Notes: generated by a model not told the origin, from the sequence alone. Shown: positions 1 through 10,140, numbered from the stretch's first letter. The stretch is DNA of 64,000 nt from Poriferisodalis sp965204195 (GCF_965204195.1 NZ_OZ241975.1:2232001-2296000), one strand, 5' to 3'. Translations and numbers: made by a program.

Positions 1-1438
<1,438 letters not shown>

Positions 1439-1556
1439 ACCGAACCGAGGCTAGGTTCCGCGAACGGCTCCATACGCCCGCGAGGCCGGCGATGCTGGGA
1501 TGCTGGACAAATCAGAGGTTCGGAGCTCGTGACGGCAGATCCATGGCGGTAGATCG

Positions 1557-2552
1557 ATGACAACAGCACGAAATGCGCTGTACCTGCAGGACGCGCACAC
1601 CATCACCGAGGCGATGGGCTTCACCCAGTATGCGGAGGAACGCGGCTTCGAGGCCGTCTGGCAGGCCGACTCACGGCTCGTGCGCGAGGCCAGCGTGCCC
1701 ATGGCGGCGTTCGCGGCCACGACGTCGTTCATCAAGGTGGGCGCAGGCGTCATCGACATCTGGTCCCGCAACCCGGCTCGCTTGGCGTCGATGTTCTCGA
1801 CGCTCGACGACCTCGCTCCGGGCCGCATCATCTGCGGGCTGGGCGCCTGGTGGGATCCGTTGGCGGCCAAGGTCGGCATCAACCGCGCCCGACCGCTCGG
1901 GGCGATGCGCGAGATCACCACGGTGGTGCGGGCGTTGCTGGCCAACGAGAATGTGACGTTTCACGGCGATCACGTGCACCTCGACGATGTCGAGCTCGAC
2001 TACGTGTACCAGGAGCGGCGGCCCAAGGAGGTGCCGATCTACATCGGCGCCACGGGCATGAAGATGATGGAGCTGACCGGCGAGATCGCCGACGGCGTCG
2101 TGCTCAACTACCTGGTCTCGCCCGACTACAACAGCCGGGCCATGGACGCGCTGGAGCGCGGCGCAGCTTTGGCGGGACGCAGCGTCGACGACTTGGACCG
2201 GCCCCAGCTCGTGGTGTGCTCGGTGCATGACGACCGTGCGACCGCACTCGACATGGCCCGCAACATGGTCACCCAGTACCTGGGCCAGCAGCCCCACATC
2301 ATGAAGGCGTCCGGCGTGCCCGATTCCCTGCTCGAAGAGGTCGGCAAGGTGCTCACCTGGCCGGCCACTGCCGAGCAGGTCGAAGCGGCATCACGCCTCG
2401 TGCCCGACGACATCGTGCAGATGCTCACCGCATCAGGCACGCCCGCAGAGGCCCGCGAGGCCGTCGACGGCTACCTGGCCACCGGCGCTACCTGCCCGAT
2501 CCTGTACCCGCTGGGCGACGTGCACGCCATGATCGACGCCTTCGCCGCCTGA
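1557..2552 (+). CDS. LLM-class (luciferase-like) F420-dependent oxidoreductase
   Basis: 331 residues, the usual size for the luciferase-like monooxygenase superfamily. It has the family's TIM-barrel pattern: a first strand/helix with EAVWQADSR, the DLAPGRIICGLGAWW segment near residue 90 (typical of Mer/F420-dependent reductases), and VPIYIGATGMKMMELTGEIADGVVLNY around residues 160-185. Actinobacterial members commonly use reduced F420 instead of FMNH2; this is inferred from family, not shown. It resembles methylene-tetrahydromethanopterin reductase-like proteins, but its substrate is unknown. It stands alone on the plus strand, convergent with the APH-fold gene that ends at 2615. Confidence 0.85.
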   Translation: MTTARNALYLQDAHTITEAMGFTQYAEERGFEAVWQADSRLVREASVPMAAFAATTSFIKVGAGVIDIWSRNPARLASMFSTLDDLAPGRIICGLGAWWDPLAAKVGINRARPLGAMREITTVVRALLANENVTFHGDHVHLDDVELDYVYQERRPKEVPIYIGATGMKMMELTGEIADGVVLNYLVSPDYNSRAMDALERGAALAGRSVDDLDRPQLVVCSVHDDRATALDMARNMVTQYLGQQPHIMKASGVPDSLLEEVGKVLTWPATAEQVEAASRLVPDDIVQMLTASGTPAEAREAVDGYLATGATCPILYPLGDVHAMIDAFAA

Positions 2553-2614
2553 TCAGGAGGCTGAGCCCTGGGCCCGAGCGGCCCGTGGGCGCAGCGACCG
2601 TCGTCAAGACCCGG

Positions 2615-3670
2615 CTAATAGCCGAGTTCAGTAGCGGCGCGTTCGAGCGCCACGATGACCGACCAGTGCGTGCGGGCCAATCGCAGGTCGCTGTTGGAGC
2701 CGTCTGCGTACAGCCCGGCGGCGCTCATCCAGAAAGCTGCCGAGCGCATGGCGTAGAGCAGCTGGTAGTACGCACAGCGCATCTCGTCGATCTCAATGCC
2801 GGTGGCCTGCTGGTACCGCTCGAAGAACAGGTCCCGCGGCACCACGTTCGAGAGCAGTTCCGTGCCCTCACGGTTGAGCTCGGTGAGCACGTAGGCCACG
2901 TCGTACATCGGATCGCCGATGACCTGCAGCTCCCAGTCGAGGACCGCCGACACGCGGTCTTCATGGATCAGCACATTCCCGGTGCGGTACGCACCGTGCA
3001 CGAGCGTGAGCTGCTCCGTGACCGGCGCATGGTGTCGCAACCAGCCGATCAGGTCGGCGAGGATCGGGTGGCCCGGATGGCCTGACTCGTCGATGAGTGC
3101 CTCCCACTTGGCGATCTCACGCAACGCGAAGTCGTTGCCTTTCTCGGGGACCCCGAGAAAGTCGAGGCCTGCCGCCCGCCAGTCGACGTTGTGCACGGCG
3201 GCGAGCGCATCGGTGAAGCTGACGGGCAGCACGCCCCGCTCTGCCGCTGCGGCGTAGTACTCGCGACCAGCGCTGCGCCAGGGGCTCGGGCATTCGCCGG
3301 GAACCCGTTCCATCACGATGGCGGGGGCGCCGAGAGCCTCTGGGTCGGCTTCGTACCAGTACGCACGCGGGGCGGGCACATCGGTCTGTTCGAGACACTT
3401 CAGTACCTGGAACTGCTCGCCGAGATCGGACTCGTGCCGCAGCAGGGCGTTGCCGGGATCGCGTCTCAGGCAGAACGCCTGCCGCTGCTCGCCGGCGCCG
3501 TCGGACCACACGGCGTCGAACAGCCAGGTCTCGTGTGACCAGCCGACTGCGATGCGCTCCATGCTGCTGACGGCAACGGGTCCAGCGGCGTCCAGCCGCT
3601 CGGCGAGGTAGTCGCTGAGAACACCCGCTAGGCCGACGTTGGCGTCACCCGCTGCACCCGCCGCACTCAC
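2615..3670 (-). CDS. APH-fold phosphotransferase-like protein lacking the catalytic Asp
   Basis: 351 residues from a GTG at 3670. The fold is that of the aminoglycoside phosphotransferase/choline kinase family, close to the ACAD10/11 kinase domain: a nucleotide-loop region near SHETWLF, a Brenner-type motif, then AVLDWELQVIGDPMYDVAY with the metal-binding Asp. The catalytic motif, normally HGDxRxGN, reads HGAYRTGN: the general base Asp is Ala (A227, codon 2990-2992). It may be a pseudokinase or carry altered chemistry. The GTG start lies in a duplicated segment that also ends the upstream gene, which argues for the 3670 start over an upstream TTG at 3706. It is the third gene of a minus-strand trio starting at 5137. 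Confidence 0.8.
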   Translation of the reverse strand: MSAAGAAGDANVGLAGVLSDYLAERLDAAGPVAVSSMERIAVGWSHETWLFDAVWSDGAGEQRQAFCLRRDPGNALLRHESDLGEQFQVLKCLEQTDVPAPRAYWYEADPEALGAPAIVMERVPGECPSPWRSAGREYYAAAAERGVLPVSFTDALAAVHNVDWRAAGLDFLGVPEKGNDFALREIAKWEALIDESGHPGHPILADLIGWLRHHAPVTEQLTLVHGAYRTGNVLIHEDRVSAVLDWELQVIGDPMYDVAYVLTELNREGTELLSNVVPRDLFFERYQQATGIEIDEMRCAYYQLLYAMRSAAFWMSAAGLYADGSNSDLRLARTHWSVIVALERAATELGY

Positions 3671-3762
3671 CGGGCGATCTCCATGCGCCGGGCTGCGACT
3701 CGCCAACCGCGACCTCTCCCCGAGCCCTCAGCCGCACTCACCGGGCGATCTCCATGCGCCGG
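3660..3762. repeat. 32-bp perfect direct repeat (71-bp tandem duplication across a gene junction)
   Basis: Positions 3660-3691 and 3731-3762 are identical, with a 71-bp period. On the minus strand the repeat holds the last codons of the small upstream gene (RRMEIAR), its TGA stop, and the overlapping GTG start of the APH-fold gene. The upstream copy terminates the small gene; the downstream copy supplies the GTG start of the next gene. The ancestral arrangement was therefore probably a GTGA stop/start overlap, now separated by a tandem duplication. Confidence 0.9.
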
Positions 3763-4169
3763 TCGATGTCGCGGCGCAGCACCTGGCGGATCGCGTCGAG
3801 CACGGAGGCGGCGACTGGGCCATCAGGACCCCAGCCATACAGGGCCTCCAACAACGGCCTCAACGACATCACCGATCGGTCCGACTGCAACCGTGCGACA
3901 GCGCCGCGAACTTCTTGCGGGACGGCTTCCGTCGTCGACGTCGGGGCGACGTCCAAGATGTCGTTCAATTCCGCCGCTAACCGCGCCACATCAGCAGCCT
4001 CGGCGGCCCGGTGCCGCTCTCCCAGCGCCGCCTCGCGGGCAAGCCGTTCCAGGATCACACCAGCCATGTGGGTCTGTGTGCGCTGGTATTCGTCGTCAAC
4101 AGCCGGCGCGATCTCGCGACGCATCTGGCCGGCGAGGCGCTCCAACAGCACATGGCTCTCGAAGCTCAT
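3738..4169 (-). CDS. Small hypothetical protein between DUF7064-like and APH-fold genes (possibly DUF6285-like)
   Basis: 143 residues from the ATG at 4169, which overlaps the TGA of the preceding gene as ATGA; this coupling decides the start. It is largely helical (MSFESHVLLERLAGQMRRE at the start, then several Glu/Ala/Leu-rich helices) and ends RRMEIAR inside the duplicated repeat. No catalytic motif is recognised. Small helical DUF6285 proteins are often encoded beside APH-type kinases and acyl-CoA dehydrogenases. The context and length suggest a relative, but the match is not secure. Confidence 0.6.
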   Translation of the reverse strand: MSFESHVLLERLAGQMRREIAPAVDDEYQRTQTHMAGVILERLAREAALGERHRAAEAADVARLAAELNDILDVAPTSTTEAVPQEVRGAVARLQSDRSVMSLRPLLEALYGWGPDGPVAASVLDAIRQVLRRDIDRRMEIAR

Positions 4170-5137
4170 CTGCCGCCGCCGATCGACCAGTCGCCGCTGC
4201 GTTTGGCGACGGCGAAACGATGGGTGGGCCACATGTCCTGATCCTCGCCCCACCACTCGCCTGCCCCGTCGACCTCCCAGCGGATGAGGCTGTTGATGTC
4301 GATGAAGCTGTGGCGGTTGATGATGATCCGGCTGACCGGGCTGCCGGCCGCCACGAAGCGTTCGCCGGCGGCGTCCACGGCATCGATGCGGATCTCGGTG
4401 ATCCAGCCATCGGGGCTCCGGCGGACTGTGCGCTCACCATCGACAAGGCTCGCCTGCGCATCGCCGTGCTGCACGAACCCGTACGCGACCCGGTCGACTC
4501 CGCCTCGGGTGTTGGTGACCGCAAGGAAACCCGAGCCGTCATCGCCCGCGCCTGTGACATATGCGGCTTGGCGGGGACGGTCCTCAGGTCGCCGACCCCA
4601 CGTGCGGTCGCGCATCGACCAGCAATCGATATCGATGTCCTCGCCGTTGAGCTGGATCTGGCCGGTGACCCGTCCGATCTGGTCGAAGTGCGCCGAGCTG
4701 CCGAACGTCGAACCTCCCGCCGTCAGCGGCCGCGGCGCCAGCACGGCATCGAAGCGCAGATCAGCGCTGAAGCGTCCCGGGTCGTCGTAGCCGAGCCGGT
4801 ACGCCATCGTCGGCGTCTCGGCCTTGATGCTGACGCCGTTGGGCAGGGTCGAATCCCGCAGATCGATTTCGGGCGGCAGGCGCAGGGCCGTGAGATTGGA
4901 GCTGTAGGGCACCTCCCACGGCAGGTGTGCGGTGTCATCCCACACCCAGGCTCCACCCGAGATCGTGCCGATGTTGTGGCGAGCCAGCGTGTAGAGCCAT
5001 CCTCCGAGCTGCCGCTCGCGGTGATGGAACGAGAACCAGGCCGTCTCGGTGAACCACCAGTCGTCGCCTCGCAGATGGGCGTGAAAACCGTCGTCCTCGG
5101 CAGTGAAGACGGGGATGCTGCCCGATGCCTGACTCAC
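4166..5137 (-). CDS. DUF7064-like, lipocalin/AttH-type beta-barrel protein
   Basis: 323 residues from GTG 5137. It is rich in Trp, Gly and beta-strand-like segments, with a characteristic CWSMRDRTWGRR segment at residues 172-183 and a second half containing ITEIRIDAVDAAGERF. This resembles proteins annotated DUF7064/DUF7065, related to the AttH/carotenoid 1,2-hydratase lipocalin fold. Such genes often sit beside APH-type kinases in actinobacterial lipid or steroid catabolism loci, as here. Biochemical function is unknown. It is the first gene of a three-gene minus-strand unit and overlaps the next gene by 4 nt. Confidence 0.65.
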   Translation of the reverse strand: MSQASGSIPVFTAEDDGFHAHLRGDDWWFTETAWFSFHHRERQLGGWLYTLARHNIGTISGGAWVWDDTAHLPWEVPYSSNLTALRLPPEIDLRDSTLPNGVSIKAETPTMAYRLGYDDPGRFSADLRFDAVLAPRPLTAGGSTFGSSAHFDQIGRVTGQIQLNGEDIDIDCWSMRDRTWGRRPEDRPRQAAYVTGAGDDGSGFLAVTNTRGGVDRVAYGFVQHGDAQASLVDGERTVRRSPDGWITEIRIDAVDAAGERFVAAGSPVSRIIINRHSFIDINSLIRWEVDGAGEWWGEDQDMWPTHRFAVAKRSGDWSIGGGR

Positions 5138-5312
5138 AGGCCGCAGCGTAGAACGACCAACTCGTCCTGCTCAGATGCGCCGAGCCATCGTTCATGCCTT
5201 AACAGGCTATTTCGATAAATTCAATTGATCTTGGTGATGCGACCTGCTGGAATGCCCGCATGACTCCACACCCACACGAGCCTCGCCCACTCAGCACGGT
5301 CGGAGCCGGATC
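5138..5312. other. AT-richer divergent intergenic region
   Basis: This 175-bp gap separates the minus-strand DUF7064-like gene from the plus-strand small membrane protein gene. It includes a distinctly A+T-rich stretch around 5196-5236 with an 8-bp palindrome TCAATTGA. It is a plausible place for divergent promoters or an operator, but no consensus boxes could be assigned with confidence. Confidence 0.4.
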
Positions 5313-5780
5313 GTGACGGCGGACTACGCGTCGCTGCTCGCGGCGGGCATTCCCAAGCCGATCTTCTATGCCTGGTCGGCGATCCTGCTGGCGATCTGCG
5401 TCGTGAGCCATTTCCGGAATGTGCAGCAGTTGCACCAGCTCTCCCGGGAGACCGAGGCCAAACTGCAGCGCCTCGAACAGCGCATGGACGACTATGAACG
5501 CAGGGTCAACGCAGAGATGGCGCAGATACGCGCCGAGCTCGACGCCTACGGCGTATGGAGCGACGCGAACGACCGCTTCTTCCACCACGGCCTCGTGGCG
5601 GTCTCTCACATGATCGGAGCGAGAGCGGTGCCAGAACGCCGAGCATGCGCCGCCGTGCGGGCAGCTACACAGGAGCGGCGCGCAACCGAGACCGTCTGGC
5701 GCCCCAAACCGGCCCGCACTGCCAACTCCCCGGCCACCCTGCCCTCCGCGATGCGAGCGCGACGCCGGGCCGGTACGTGA
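5313..5780 (+). CDS. Small single-pass membrane protein with coiled coil (hypothetical)
   Basis: 155 residues from a GTG. Residues 15-33 (PIFYAWSAILLAICVVSHF) form a likely transmembrane helix. They are followed by about 40 residues of heptad-like charged sequence (ETEAKLQRLEQRMDDYERR and on) that should form a coiled coil. The C-terminal 50 residues are Arg/Ala-rich and low-complexity, so translation past about residue 105 may not be meaningful. No family is recognised. If it is not a gene, 5138-5805 would be an unusually long gap for this window. Confidence 0.45.
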   Translation: MTADYASLLAAGIPKPIFYAWSAILLAICVVSHFRNVQQLHQLSRETEAKLQRLEQRMDDYERRVNAEMAQIRAELDAYGVWSDANDRFFHHGLVAVSHMIGARAVPERRACAAVRAATQERRATETVWRPKPARTANSPATLPSAMRARRRAGT

Positions 5781-5793
5781 TGGCAGCAACGCG

Positions 5794-5799
5794 TACTGT
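5794..5799 (+). promoter_or_regulatory. Candidate -10 box (TACTGT) for leaderless transcription of the PhyH gene
   Basis: TACTGT fits the actinobacterial TANNNT -10 pattern and ends 6 nt before the ATG at 5806. This would place the transcript start at or next to the start codon. No Shine-Dalgarno sequence is evident in the 6-nt gap. Confidence 0.4.
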
Positions 5800-5805
5800 T
5801 GCGGC

Positions 5806-6678
5806 ATGGCCGAGCTTGCGCGTTTCACCCTGGATACACCGGACGACGAGATCGTCGAGGTGGTGCGGATCGACGGCGGCGCGATCATCGAGGATGCCAT
5901 CGATGTCGACATGCTGAACTGGCTCGAAGCCGAGCTGCGTCCGTGGATCGACCGAACCCCGGGCGGGCTCGACAACTTCTCCGGCCACAACACGACCCGC
6001 ACCGGGGCGCTGGTCGCACGCTCGCCGGCGTGCCGTGAGTTGGTGATGCACCCGAAGGTCATCGACATGGCCAACCGGTTCCTCGGCCCCTACACCAACA
6101 AGATCCAGCTGCACCTGACCCAGGTCATCAACATCAAGCCCGGCCAGGGCACCCAGCCGCTGCATCGCGACCGGGACGCATGGGGCGGCTACGTCCCCAG
6201 AGACATCGACCCGCAGTTCAACACGATGTGGGCGCTCAGCGACTTCACACCCGACAACGGCGGCACCCGCATCGTTCCGGGCAGCCCCGGATGGGATCCC
6301 GAGCGCAGGGCCGACGACGACGAGAAGACCCAGGCCGCGATGGGCGCCGGATCGGTGCTGCTGTACTCGGGCTCGGTGATCCACGGCGGGGGCGAGAACC
6401 GCAGCGATGCCGAACGTACCGGCATCAACATCACCTACACGCTCGGCTGGCTGCGCACCGAGGAGAACCAGTTCCTCTCGTGCCCGCCCAGCATCGCCAA
6501 AGACCTCGATCCCGAGCTGGCAGACCTGATGGGCTACTCGATGGGCAACTATGCGCTCGGCTACTACTCCGACCCCGACGGCATGCCCGGACCGGTTGAC
6601 CTGCTCACCCCGGAGATCGTGCTCGGCCGCAAGCCGACCTCGAAGCACGACAACTCCTCATTGCTCGTCGGCGACTGA
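5806..6678 (+). CDS. Phytanoyl-CoA dioxygenase (PhyH) family Fe(II)/2-oxoglutarate oxygenase
   Basis: 290 residues, typical for the PhyH/EctD family. The iron triad is visible: HRD at residues 120-122 (QPLHRDRDAW) and the distal His in SVIHGGGEN (H193). An Arg in the following ERTGINITYT segment is in place to bind 2-oxoglutarate. The family hydroxylates unactivated carbon using O2 and 2-oxoglutarate. Downstream lie a class III aminotransferase (53 nt away) and an APH-type kinase on the same strand, suggesting the hydroxylated product is an amine or amino acid. The substrate is not identifiable. Confidence 0.9.
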   Translation: MAELARFTLDTPDDEIVEVVRIDGGAIIEDAIDVDMLNWLEAELRPWIDRTPGGLDNFSGHNTTRTGALVARSPACRELVMHPKVIDMANRFLGPYTNKIQLHLTQVINIKPGQGTQPLHRDRDAWGGYVPRDIDPQFNTMWALSDFTPDNGGTRIVPGSPGWDPERRADDDEKTQAAMGAGSVLLYSGSVIHGGGENRSDAERTGINITYTLGWLRTEENQFLSCPPSIAKDLDPELADLMGYSMGNYALGYYSDPDGMPGPVDLLTPEIVLGRKPTSKHDNSSLLVGD

Positions 6679-6731
6679 GTCGCCCTCCGCCGGCTCAGCC
6701 AACGGCCGCATCGACACGCATCACCGTTTCG

Positions 6732-8021
6732 ATGAGCGCGCCGGTTGCCAGAAAGCTGCTTGAGCGCCGGGAACGGGCGCTGGGCGCCGGTGCGCAGCTC
6801 TTCTATACCGAGCCCCTGCACATCGTGCGGGGCGACGGCGTCGAGCTCTTCGACGCCGACGGCCGCCGCTACATCGACATGTACAACAACGTGCCATGCG
6901 TGGGCCACGGCAACACTCGGGTCGCCGAGGCGATGGCCGCCCAGCAGGCCACGCTGAACGTGCACAGCCGGTACCTGCACGAGGGCATCGTGAGCTTCGC
7001 CGAGCGCCTGGTGGCGCTGCATCACGACGGCATCGAGAGCGCGGTCATCAGCTGCAGCGGCACCGAAGCTGTCGAGGTGGGGCTGCGCATGGCACGACTC
7101 GCCACGGGCCGACGCGGCGTGATTGCCACCGACGCGACCTACCACGGGAACAGCGAGGCGGTCATTGCGCTGACGCTGGCAGCAAGGGAGCCAGAGGCGC
7201 ATCCCGACGTCGCGACGATCCCCTTCCCGCAGCGCTTCCGTCCCATCAAAGACGGCCTCGATGACGCTGAGCTGGCCGACGCTTATCTCGACGAGCTCGC
7301 AGCCGCCATCGGACACCTCGAAGAATCTGGACACGGCGTCGCGGCAATCATCTTGTGCTCGATCCTGGCGAACGAGGGCTTGCCGGACATCCCAGGCGAT
7401 TTCATGGCGAGGGCCGCGCAGATGGTGCGCGACGCTGGCGGGCTGGTCATCACCGACGAGGTGCAGGCCGGCTACTGCCGGACTGGTCACTGGTGGGGAT
7501 ACGAGGTCACGGGTTTCCAGCCGGACATCGCTGTGATGGGCAAGCCGATGGGCAACGGTCTGCCGCTGTCGGCGACGGTCGCCAGCAGGGAGGTCGTGGA
7601 GGGCTTCCGCGCGCGGACGCGACACTTCAACACGTTCGCCGCCAGTCCCCTGCAAGCAGCCGTGGGTCACGCGGTGATCGACGAGATCGAGGAACGCGGC
7701 CTTGCGTCGAGCGTCAGCGAGATCGGCCGCTATCTGAAGGCCGCGCTCGTCGATCGGGCGGCGGGTTGCCCGTGGATCGGCGACGTTCGCGGGCACGGCC
7801 TGTTCATCGGCGTGGAGATGGTGTCTGGGGAGGGTCTGGCTCCAGACCGAGCACGAGCGGTCGAGGTCACCGACCGGCTGAAGGAGCGCGGCATCCTTGC
7901 CTCGAACGCCGGTGCATTCGCCAACGTGCTGAAGCTCCGCCCGCCGCTCGTGCTGCAGCAGTCCCACGCAGAGGAGTTCCTGTCAGCCTTCGACGCAGTC
8001 ATCGACGACATCGATGGATAG
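6732..8021 (+). CDS. Class III PLP-dependent aminotransferase or phospho-lyase
   Basis: 429 residues, normal for class III. Features are the N-terminal DADGRRYIDMYNNVPCVGHGN, the phosphate-binding region CSGTEAVEVGLRMAR, the PLP-stacking segment YHGNSEAV, the PLP Asp in ITDEVQAGYCRTG, and the Schiff-base lysine K271 in MGKPMGNGLPL. It overlaps the kinase gene by 8 nt. Paired class III enzymes and APH-family kinases include hydroxylysine kinase with its phospho-lyase AGXT2L2, and ethanolamine-phosphate phospho-lyase. The pairing here therefore suggests elimination of phosphate from an O-phosphorylated amino compound rather than transamination. That functional reading is inference. Confidence 0.85.
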   Translation: MSAPVARKLLERRERALGAGAQLFYTEPLHIVRGDGVELFDADGRRYIDMYNNVPCVGHGNTRVAEAMAAQQATLNVHSRYLHEGIVSFAERLVALHHDGIESAVISCSGTEAVEVGLRMARLATGRRGVIATDATYHGNSEAVIALTLAAREPEAHPDVATIPFPQRFRPIKDGLDDAELADAYLDELAAAIGHLEESGHGVAAIILCSILANEGLPDIPGDFMARAAQMVRDAGGLVITDEVQAGYCRTGHWWGYEVTGFQPDIAVMGKPMGNGLPLSATVASREVVEGFRARTRHFNTFAASPLQAAVGHAVIDEIEERGLASSVSEIGRYLKAALVDRAAGCPWIGDVRGHGLFIGVEMVSGEGLAPDRARAVEVTDRLKERGILASNAGAFANVLKLRPPLVLQQSHAEEFLSAFDAVIDDIDG

Positions 8022-9012
8022 CCGCTGGCTGAGCGCGGCACATCAAGCGCTCGAAGCGTTCGGCGTGGAAACGACCCACCTCGAGTTGGTCGGCATCAGC
8101 GAGAACATCACCTTCCGGGCTGTCGAAGCCGGTTCCCGGCAGGCCTATGTACTGCGATTGCACCGGCCCGGGTACCACACAGCGGCAGAGCTCGACTCCG
8201 AGCGCATCTGGCTGGCAGCGCTGCGCGATTCGGGCATCTGCGTGCCCACACCGGTCTGCGCTCCCGACGGTCGCTACTTCGTGCCCGTCGACACCGGGCC
8301 CAATGAGACCCGCAATGCCGGGCTGAACCTGTGGGTTGACGGGGAGATCGTGGGCGTGCTGCTCACCCAGCCGGGAGGCACGAACGAAGCGCTCTCGGAG
8401 ATATCGGAGTCGTTCGGCCAACTCGGCGGGCTGATGGCCGCCATGCACAACCAAGCGACAACGTGGACGCCTCCGTCGTCGTTCACCCGTCATCGCTTGG
8501 ACAGCGATGGCCTGCTCGGCGATGCCCCCTTCTGGGGCCCGTTCTGGGAACATCCCAAGCTGACTGCCGGCGAGCGCGACCTTCTGATGGCCGCTCGTGA
8601 TGCCTGCCGGCAGACACTGGACCGGTACGGCGAGCCCGAGCGGACATTCAGCATGATCCATGCCGACCTGCACCTGGCGAACTTGCTGGTATCAGGCGGC
8701 CAGCTCTCAGTCATCGATTTCGATGACGCCGGGTTCGGCTGGCACCAGTACGACATCGCCGTGGCAATGTTCCATTCGCGGGCCGCTCCCGACTTCGAGG
8801 CGGCCGCGACGGAGTTCTTGAACGGCTACCGAGATGTGCGGGCTATCAGCGACAACGATCTGGCCTTGGTGCCGATGTTCGAGCTGATCCGAGGCATGGC
8901 CATCATCGGATGGAAGGCCCAGCGGCCCGAGGTGGAATGGCCCGACGGTCAATTCGAGCTGCTGCTGAGCGGTGTTCTCGGCGGCTGCCGGCGCCTGCTC
9001 GCCGGGGGCTAG
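8014..9012 (+). CDS. APH-family small-molecule kinase
   Basis: 332 residues, starting at an ATG inside the end of the aminotransferase gene, so the two are translationally coupled. Catalytic residues are intact, in contrast to the APH-like protein at 2615: MIHADLHLANLL carries the catalytic Asp (D218) and Asn, and VIDFDDAGFGWHQYD carries the metal-binding Asp. The N-terminal lobe includes an ENITFRAV nucleotide-loop segment and a YVLRLHRPG lysine-equivalent strand. It is likely to phosphorylate a hydroxyl group on a small metabolite, perhaps the product of the upstream PhyH dioxygenase and the substrate of the PLP enzyme. Confidence 0.85.
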   Translation: MDSRWLSAAHQALEAFGVETTHLELVGISENITFRAVEAGSRQAYVLRLHRPGYHTAAELDSERIWLAALRDSGICVPTPVCAPDGRYFVPVDTGPNETRNAGLNLWVDGEIVGVLLTQPGGTNEALSEISESFGQLGGLMAAMHNQATTWTPPSSFTRHRLDSDGLLGDAPFWGPFWEHPKLTAGERDLLMAARDACRQTLDRYGEPERTFSMIHADLHLANLLVSGGQLSVIDFDDAGFGWHQYDIAVAMFHSRAAPDFEAAATEFLNGYRDVRAISDNDLALVPMFELIRGMAIIGWKAQRPEVEWPDGQFELLLSGVLGGCRRLLAGG

Positions 9013-9057
9013 CGTCGGCGGTTGCTGTGCTGGCGGGCCGGGGGCAGGAGGGGTGCC

Positions 9058-10128
9058 GTGTGGGAGATCACTGAGCCCGATCTCGCACCGATCGCCTTGG
9101 GGGCTGCGGTGCTGGGCACCGGCGGCGGCGGCAATCCGTATCTCGGGCGGCTTCGGGTGCTGCAGGTGATACGCAACGGTGGCCGGGTGCGCGTCATCGA
9201 GCCCGACGAGATCGCCGACGACGACCTGCTGGTGGCCGTCGGCGGCATGGGCTCGCCGATGGTCAGCCACGAGAAGCTAGCCAGCGGCGACGAGGAGACG
9301 GTGGCCGCCCGGGCGCTTGAAGGCCACCTGGGCCGGAAGTTCGACGCCATCGCACCGTTCGAGATGGGCGGCAGCAACTCGATGGTGCCGATGGTGGTCG
9401 CCGCGGCGATGGACATTCCCATCGTGAACGGCGACGGCATGGGCCGGGCCTTCCCCGAGCTGCAGATGATCACCTACCTCATCTACGGCGGCAGCCCCTA
9501 TCCCGCCGCCATCGCCGACGAGCGGGGCAACCAGGTGATCATCTCCGACGTGCTGGATGCCAAGTGGCTCGAGCGCATCGCCCGGGCTGCGACGGTCGAG
9601 ATGGGCGCACACACCGGGCTGGCCTCCGCCGTGATGGACGGCGCGTACTGCCGCCGCTCGATCATTCCCCACACGTTGCGTCTCGCGAGCGAGATCGGCC
9701 ATGCAGTGCACCGTGCGCGCGATGTCAAGGACGATCCCACCGAGGCGATCCTGGGTGTCGCAGGCGGCATGCGCTACTTGCGCGGCAAGGTCACCGACGT
9801 GCATCGCCGCAACGCGGCCGGGTTTGCGCGCGGCCAGATGACCGTGGCTGGCATCGGCGACGATGCCGGGCGCACCGTCCGTATCGACTTCCAGAACGAG
9901 AACCTCGCCATCTACGAAAACGACGTGCCCCAGGTGATGGTGCCCGACCTCATCACGCTGGTCACCACCGACACCGGCGAGCCGATCACCACCGAGTTGC
10001 TGCGGTTCGGCGTGCGCGCCGACGTGCTGGTGCTGCCCGCGCCCGACCTGCTGCGCACCCCCGAAGCGCTGGCCGTCGTCGGCCCCCACGCCTTCGGCAT
10101 CGACGCCGAGTACCAGCCCGCCGTTTGA
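9058..10128 (+). CDS. DUF917 family protein
   Basis: 356 residues from GTG 9058, preceded by a GGAGGGG ribosome-binding site; this favours it over an ATG-like start at 9022. The N-terminus (GAAVLGTGGGGNPYLGRL) and segments FEMGGSNSMVPM and VNGDGMGRAFPELQM are diagnostic of DUF917. These proteins are usually encoded with hydantoinase/oxoprolinase (HyuA) homologues and thought to act with them. A HyuA homologue is indeed on the opposite strand at 11196-12815. Function is unproven. The gene ends convergent with the LLM gene. Confidence 0.85.
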   Translation: MWEITEPDLAPIALGAAVLGTGGGGNPYLGRLRVLQVIRNGGRVRVIEPDEIADDDLLVAVGGMGSPMVSHEKLASGDEETVAARALEGHLGRKFDAIAPFEMGGSNSMVPMVVAAAMDIPIVNGDGMGRAFPELQMITYLIYGGSPYPAAIADERGNQVIISDVLDAKWLERIARAATVEMGAHTGLASAVMDGAYCRRSIIPHTLRLASEIGHAVHRARDVKDDPTEAILGVAGGMRYLRGKVTDVHRRNAAGFARGQMTVAGIGDDAGRTVRIDFQNENLAIYENDVPQVMVPDLITLVTTDTGEPITTELLRFGVRADVLVLPAPDLLRTPEALAVVGPHAFGIDAEYQPAV

Positions 10129-10140
10129 AGCTTCGCATCT

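Noticed and set aside
3683..5218. 511-residue plus-strand open frame
   Set aside because: Overlaps three minus-strand genes that are linked by ATGA and by the repeat junction; no recognisable domain.
5665..6648. 327-residue minus-strand open frame over the PhyH gene
   Set aside because: The plus-strand frame has the iron and 2-oxoglutarate motifs; the minus frame is an antisense artefact.
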